Source: an archaeon
GTDB taxonomy: Archaea > Nanobdellota > Nanobdellia > Pacearchaeales > GW2011-AR1
Assembly: GCA_025453475.1 (NCBI GenBank)
Contig: JALOQH010000002.1
Span: 1 to 20,337 of the forward strand
Reading direction: 5' to 3'
DNA: 20,337 nucleotides
In this document: positions 18,216-20,337 of the stretch, in pieces
Layout: each line of letters starts with the position of its first letter
Numbering within the stretch: the first letter of the stretch is position 1
Program-made: the position numbers and the translations under genes
Notes under the pieces: model-generated
What the model saw: the letters and a program-made list of their open reading frames with translations, nothing else
What the model was told of the DNA's origin: nothing
Databases searched by the model: none

Positions 18216-18842
18216 ATGGCACTTACACCAGAACAAGTCCGGGCGCTTAAAGACCAGCTTCTTTCGCAGATAGAGCACCTGCCTCCTGAAAAGCGTGCAG
18301 AGGCAGAAAAGCAGATAGAAGAGCTTACGCCGCAGGCTCTGGAATTAATGCTAAAACAGCAGACCGCAAAAGAACAGGGCAAATCTCCATTTCGGATGAT
18401 AGTTGATGGTGAGATTCCTTCAAAGATAATTGATGAAAACCCTGATGCCATTGCAGTTCTCGAGATAAACCCCATTTCAAAAGGGCACACAATCATTCTC
18501 TCCAGGAAAGCTGCAAGAGATGCGCAGGAATTATCAAACAAATCTCTCGCTCTTGCAAAAAAAATCTCCAAGAAAATAGTTTCGAAATTAAAAGCCAAAA
18601 CCGCAGAGATTCAGACAGAAAACAAGCTTGGAGAGACAATAATAAATATAATTCCGGTTTATGACATCCCGCTTAACATAAATTCTCCAAGGCAAAAGGC
18701 TGGAGAGTCTGAGCTTGACGAGGTATTCTCAAAATTAAAGGGAAAAAGAGAAAAGAAAGAAAAAAAGCAGGTTATCAGGAAAGAAGCACCATCACCAGCG
18801 CCCGAAAATCAGGTGATAAAATGGCATAGAAAGATACCATAG
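18216..18842 (+). CDS. HIT-fold protein lacking the histidine triad
   Basis: The 208-aa protein has a helical N-terminus (about 1-52, MALTPEQVRALKDQLLSQIE and so on), a HIT-like core (about 57-150) and a Lys-rich tail. The core follows the HINT/PKCI pattern: FRMIVDGEIPSKIIDENPDAI, then AVLEINPISKGHTIILSR (about 80-97). At the position of the catalytic His-x-His-x-His motif it reads GETIINIIPVYD, so all three histidines are gone and hydrolase or transferase activity is not expected. It may bind nucleotide or a protein partner. The last 68 bp overlap the 3' end of the convergent prepilin peptidase gene. Confidence 0.8.
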   Translation: MALTPEQVRALKDQLLSQIEHLPPEKRAEAEKQIEELTPQALELMLKQQTAKEQGKSPFRMIVDGEIPSKIIDENPDAIAVLEINPISKGHTIILSRKAARDAQELSNKSLALAKKISKKIVSKLKAKTAEIQTENKLGETIINIIPVYDIPLNINSPRQKAGESELDEVFSKLKGKREKKEKKQVIRKEAPSPAPENQVIKWHRKIP

Positions 18843-19644
18843 CAAGAAAGCTCAGCAAAAATACCGGCACAAACGGAATCCCGTCTTTTATCAGCACTTT
18901 CTTCTTTGCTTTTCTCAAAAGTTTTATCTCATTCCAGCTTAATCCGTGAACACTCTTCTTTATGACTCTCCCCGCAACATGAATATCCGAAACTGTCCAG
19001 TCGCCTTCTGTCAGATTCTTCGGCTCAGCAAGTTTTATCATGCACACATCAATTGCCCTCATGTAAATGTAAAGCAGCAGGCTCAAAGCTGGAAACAAAA
19101 TTGCAAAAACAATCAGCCCCCAGCCCACATAAACAAAGAATCCGGCAATCCATAATGCAATGCCTAAAATCAAAGGCACAGCAAACATCTTCCATCTCAA
19201 ACCCAGGTTCTTCCTGAATTCCTTTTTGAATCTAGCTTTATTTCTAAAAACAAGATAAAAACTATAGCACAGCCCATAAACCGCGCCAACCAGGAAGAAC
19301 AATACGACAAATCCAATTCCAAGAGCTGCCAAATCACCCCAGCTGGAAAAAGGAAGAATTGCCCCAAGCGCAGTTAATAACTTCGCATCTCCTCCGCCAA
19401 ACAATTTAGCATAATAAAACAGATTCCCAAACAGGAAGAACATTGCAGCGCCCGCTAGACCGTAAACCAAAAACATCCATTCATCAGATAATGAAGCGTA
19501 TATTCCTCTGTAAGCCAGTGCAAAGACAAGCAGCGAGAAGTTAAGCCAGTTTGCCACCTCTCTCTTTCTCAAGTCCTGCACGCTCGCAAATATAAGCCAC
19601 GCCAGCGCCAGCCCAAAAAGAAAATAATACCTCTCTTCTATCAT
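18775..19644 (-). CDS. archaeal prepilin peptidase (A24 aspartic protease, FlaK/PibD-like)
   Basis: The enzyme cleaves the class III signal peptide of archaeal pilins and archaellins. The 289-aa protein is multi-pass. The first catalytic Asp is in SVQDLRKREVANW (Asp24), just after the first membrane segment, and the second in the GxGD motif FGGGDAKLL (Asp86). Further membrane segments and a soluble loop follow, then a C-terminal membrane segment. The ATG at 19644 is chosen because a TATA-like box (19666-19673) ends 21 nt upstream; a TTG at 19662 would be too close. It sits downstream of a pilin-like gene, its probable substrate, and its last 68 bp overlap the HIT-fold gene. Confidence 0.9.
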   Translation of the reverse strand: MIEERYYFLFGLALAWLIFASVQDLRKREVANWLNFSLLVFALAYRGIYASLSDEWMFLVYGLAGAAMFFLFGNLFYYAKLFGGGDAKLLTALGAILPFSSWGDLAALGIGFVVLFFLVGAVYGLCYSFYLVFRNKARFKKEFRKNLGLRWKMFAVPLILGIALWIAGFFVYVGWGLIVFAILFPALSLLLYIYMRAIDVCMIKLAEPKNLTEGDWTVSDIHVAGRVIKKSVHGLSWNEIKLLRKAKKKVLIKDGIPFVPVFLLSFLAMVSFYAILSPDFRALVMVLLS

Positions 19645-19665
19645 AAATTCAATAATAACCAATCA

Positions 19666-19673
19666 TATATAAA
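19666..19673 (-). promoter_or_regulatory. TATA box of the prepilin peptidase
   Basis: On the minus strand this reads TTTATATA and ends 21 nt before the ATG at 19644. Confidence 0.55.
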
Positions 19674-19693
19674 AACTCTCCTGCCAGTGGAGA
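19671..19693 (-). terminator. hairpin plus T-run after the 42-aa gene
   Basis: In the minus-strand sense TCTCC pairs with GGAGA (7-nt loop, 19677-19693), followed by G and TTTTT (19671-19675). The T-run also forms part of the next gene's TATA box. Confidence 0.4.
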
Positions 19694-19707
19694 TTAACAG
19701 ACAGTGA

Positions 19708-19836
19708 CTAACTCTTCTTCTCGCCTTCTTTTATCTCAGTTGTCCTGAAGAATCCGCCCCGCTTATACTTTGCAAATCTCCCCTTTGCCTTTCTGTCGCA
19801 CTTCCCCTTTCTCTTTTCAGGGCACGCATAATCCAT
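19708..19836 (-). CDS. 42-aa basic protein
   Basis: The minus strand encodes MDYACPEKRKGKCDRKAKGR and onward for 42 residues, with about a third Lys or Arg, two Cys (C5, C13) and a middle part FAKYKRGGFFRTTEI. I do not recognise the family. The start is supported by a box (19858-19865) ending 21 nt upstream. A hairpin/T-run follows the stop. The location between a pilin and its peptidase may be incidental, since the basic character is more like a ribosome- or RNA-associated protein. Confidence 0.7.
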   Translation of the reverse strand: MDYACPEKRKGKCDRKAKGRFAKYKRGGFFRTTEIKEGEKKS

Positions 19837-19857
19837 GATTAAATTAGAAAATACAAA

Positions 19858-19865
19858 CTTAAAAA
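19858..19865 (-). promoter_or_regulatory. TATA-like box of the 42-aa gene
   Basis: On the minus strand this reads TTTTTAAG and ends 21 nt before the ATG at 19836. Confidence 0.5.
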
Positions 19866-19877
19866 TCTATTGAAAAA

Positions 19878-20297
19878 TTACTTTGCAGGAGCAGTTACTC
19901 CCCACTGGGAACATGACTTGTCATTCACGAATACCTTCGTATAATCAACTCCCGTAAGAGTACTGCACTTTGCCTTCGCATAATAATCCTCATTCTGCGC
20001 GCAGGCAATAGGGTTTGTTATTGAACTCTTGACCTGGCTCCACTGGCAGTTGACATAAGTCTTCTTCCCGGTTGTACCGCTCACTTCCTTCCAATCCTCG
20101 CAGAACCCATAAGGCGTTACAGCAAGATTGCACGCTTGTATCATTGCTTCAACAGTGCTCTTATCATACTTCTCAATAGTTTCAGTGCTCTTGAGGAACC
20201 TCGTAGTAAACCACCAGCCCACAGCAAGAAGAATAATAATAGCTATAACCAGCATAATGATAATCATCGATGTATCAGCGCCCTTTTTATTCTTCAT
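19878..20297 (-). CDS. type IV pilin-like protein with class III signal peptide
   Basis: The 139-aa protein begins MKNKKGADTSMIIIMLVIAI, a short basic leader followed by a long hydrophobic helix (about 11-30). A prepilin peptidase would cleave between Gly6 and Ala7, leaving the helix as the pilus core. The exported part has six Cys, an even number consistent with disulfides, and is rich in Thr, Ser and aromatic residues. A prepilin peptidase is encoded nearby on the same strand. No pilus assembly ATPase or membrane platform gene is in the window. It could be a minor pilin or another pilin-like surface protein. Confidence 0.85.
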   Translation of the reverse strand: MKNKKGADTSMIIIMLVIAIIILLAVGWWFTTRFLKSTETIEKYDKSTVEAMIQACNLAVTPYGFCEDWKEVSGTTGKKTYVNCQWSQVKSSITNPIACAQNEDYYAKAKCSTLTGVDYTKVFVNDKSCSQWGVTAPAK

Positions 20298-20318
20298 ATT
20301 CTATTTAGTTTCCCCTTA

Positions 20319-20326
20319 TTTATAAA
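20319..20326 (-). promoter_or_regulatory. TATA box of the pilin-like gene
   Basis: TTTATAAA ends 21 nt before the ATG at 20297. Confidence 0.6.
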
Positions 20327-20337
20327 CCTTACTTTGA

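Overview
The window is AT-rich, gene-dense archaeal chromosome. Archaeal information-processing genes fill it: Gins51, SRP54, FtsY, Bud32, ribosomal proteins eS1/S3Ae, eL42/L44e, uS15 and eS27, aIF2-alpha, Nop10, aEF1-beta, RadA, RPA, EndoQ and a DHH nuclease. tRNAs lack encoded CCA and one carries an intron at 37/38. The very small proteins, a shortened Nop10 and several unrecognised small ORFs suggest a reduced-genome DPANN lineage (Woesearchaeota/Pacearchaeota-like). That placement is inference; the archaeal assignment is firm. No insertion sequence, prophage or CRISPR array is visible, and no stretch over 300 bases lacks a gene.

Layout. 1-890: 5' end of a tRNA cut by the window edge, an orphan ORF, an orphan tRNA 3' end, tRNA-Val, an intron-containing tRNA-Thr, and two 71-nt hairpin repeats (copies A and B). 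891-3151 (minus): a DUF4870-like membrane protein, Gins51 and archaeal phosphoglycerate mutase. 3202-6404 (plus): FtsY, SRP54 and Bud32. 6455-7621: two orphan ORFs around tRNA-Gln and a 50-aa zinc-ribbon protein. 7669-8555 (minus): L44e then S3Ae. 8715-11617 (plus): S15, DHH nuclease, S27e, aIF2-alpha, Nop10. 11632-13468 (minus): a DUF457-like membrane protein and EndoQ. 13550-14192 (plus): NDK and tRNA-Arg. 14174-17444 (minus): RadA with two downstream small genes, a DUF457 membrane protein, and RPA. 17580-18842 (plus): a 58-aa membrane microprotein, aEF1-beta, hairpin repeat copy C, and a HIT-fold protein without its histidine triad. 18775-20297 (minus): a prepilin peptidase, a 42-aa basic protein and a type IV pilin-like protein.

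Functionally there are four sets: translation (ribosomal proteins, aIF2-alpha, aEF1-beta, tRNAs, Nop10, Bud32 for tRNA t6A); protein targeting (SRP54 and FtsY); replication and repair (Gins51 with a GAN/RecJ-like nuclease, RPA, RadA, EndoQ); and surface structures (pilin plus its processing peptidase).

Promoters are strikingly regular. Nearly every first gene of a unit has a TTTATAAA-like box whose end lies 20-22 nt before the ATG, the geometry expected for leaderless mRNAs. I used this to choose several starts and to support short genes. The clear exceptions are L44e (81 nt) and the 58-aa membrane protein (42 nt, with a strong Shine-Dalgarno sequence).

Least explained features: the dispersed hairpin repeat whose stem is kept by compensatory base changes; the duplicated 32-bp sequence upstream of radA; and the hairpin repeat lying between an orphan tRNA 3' end and tRNA-Val.
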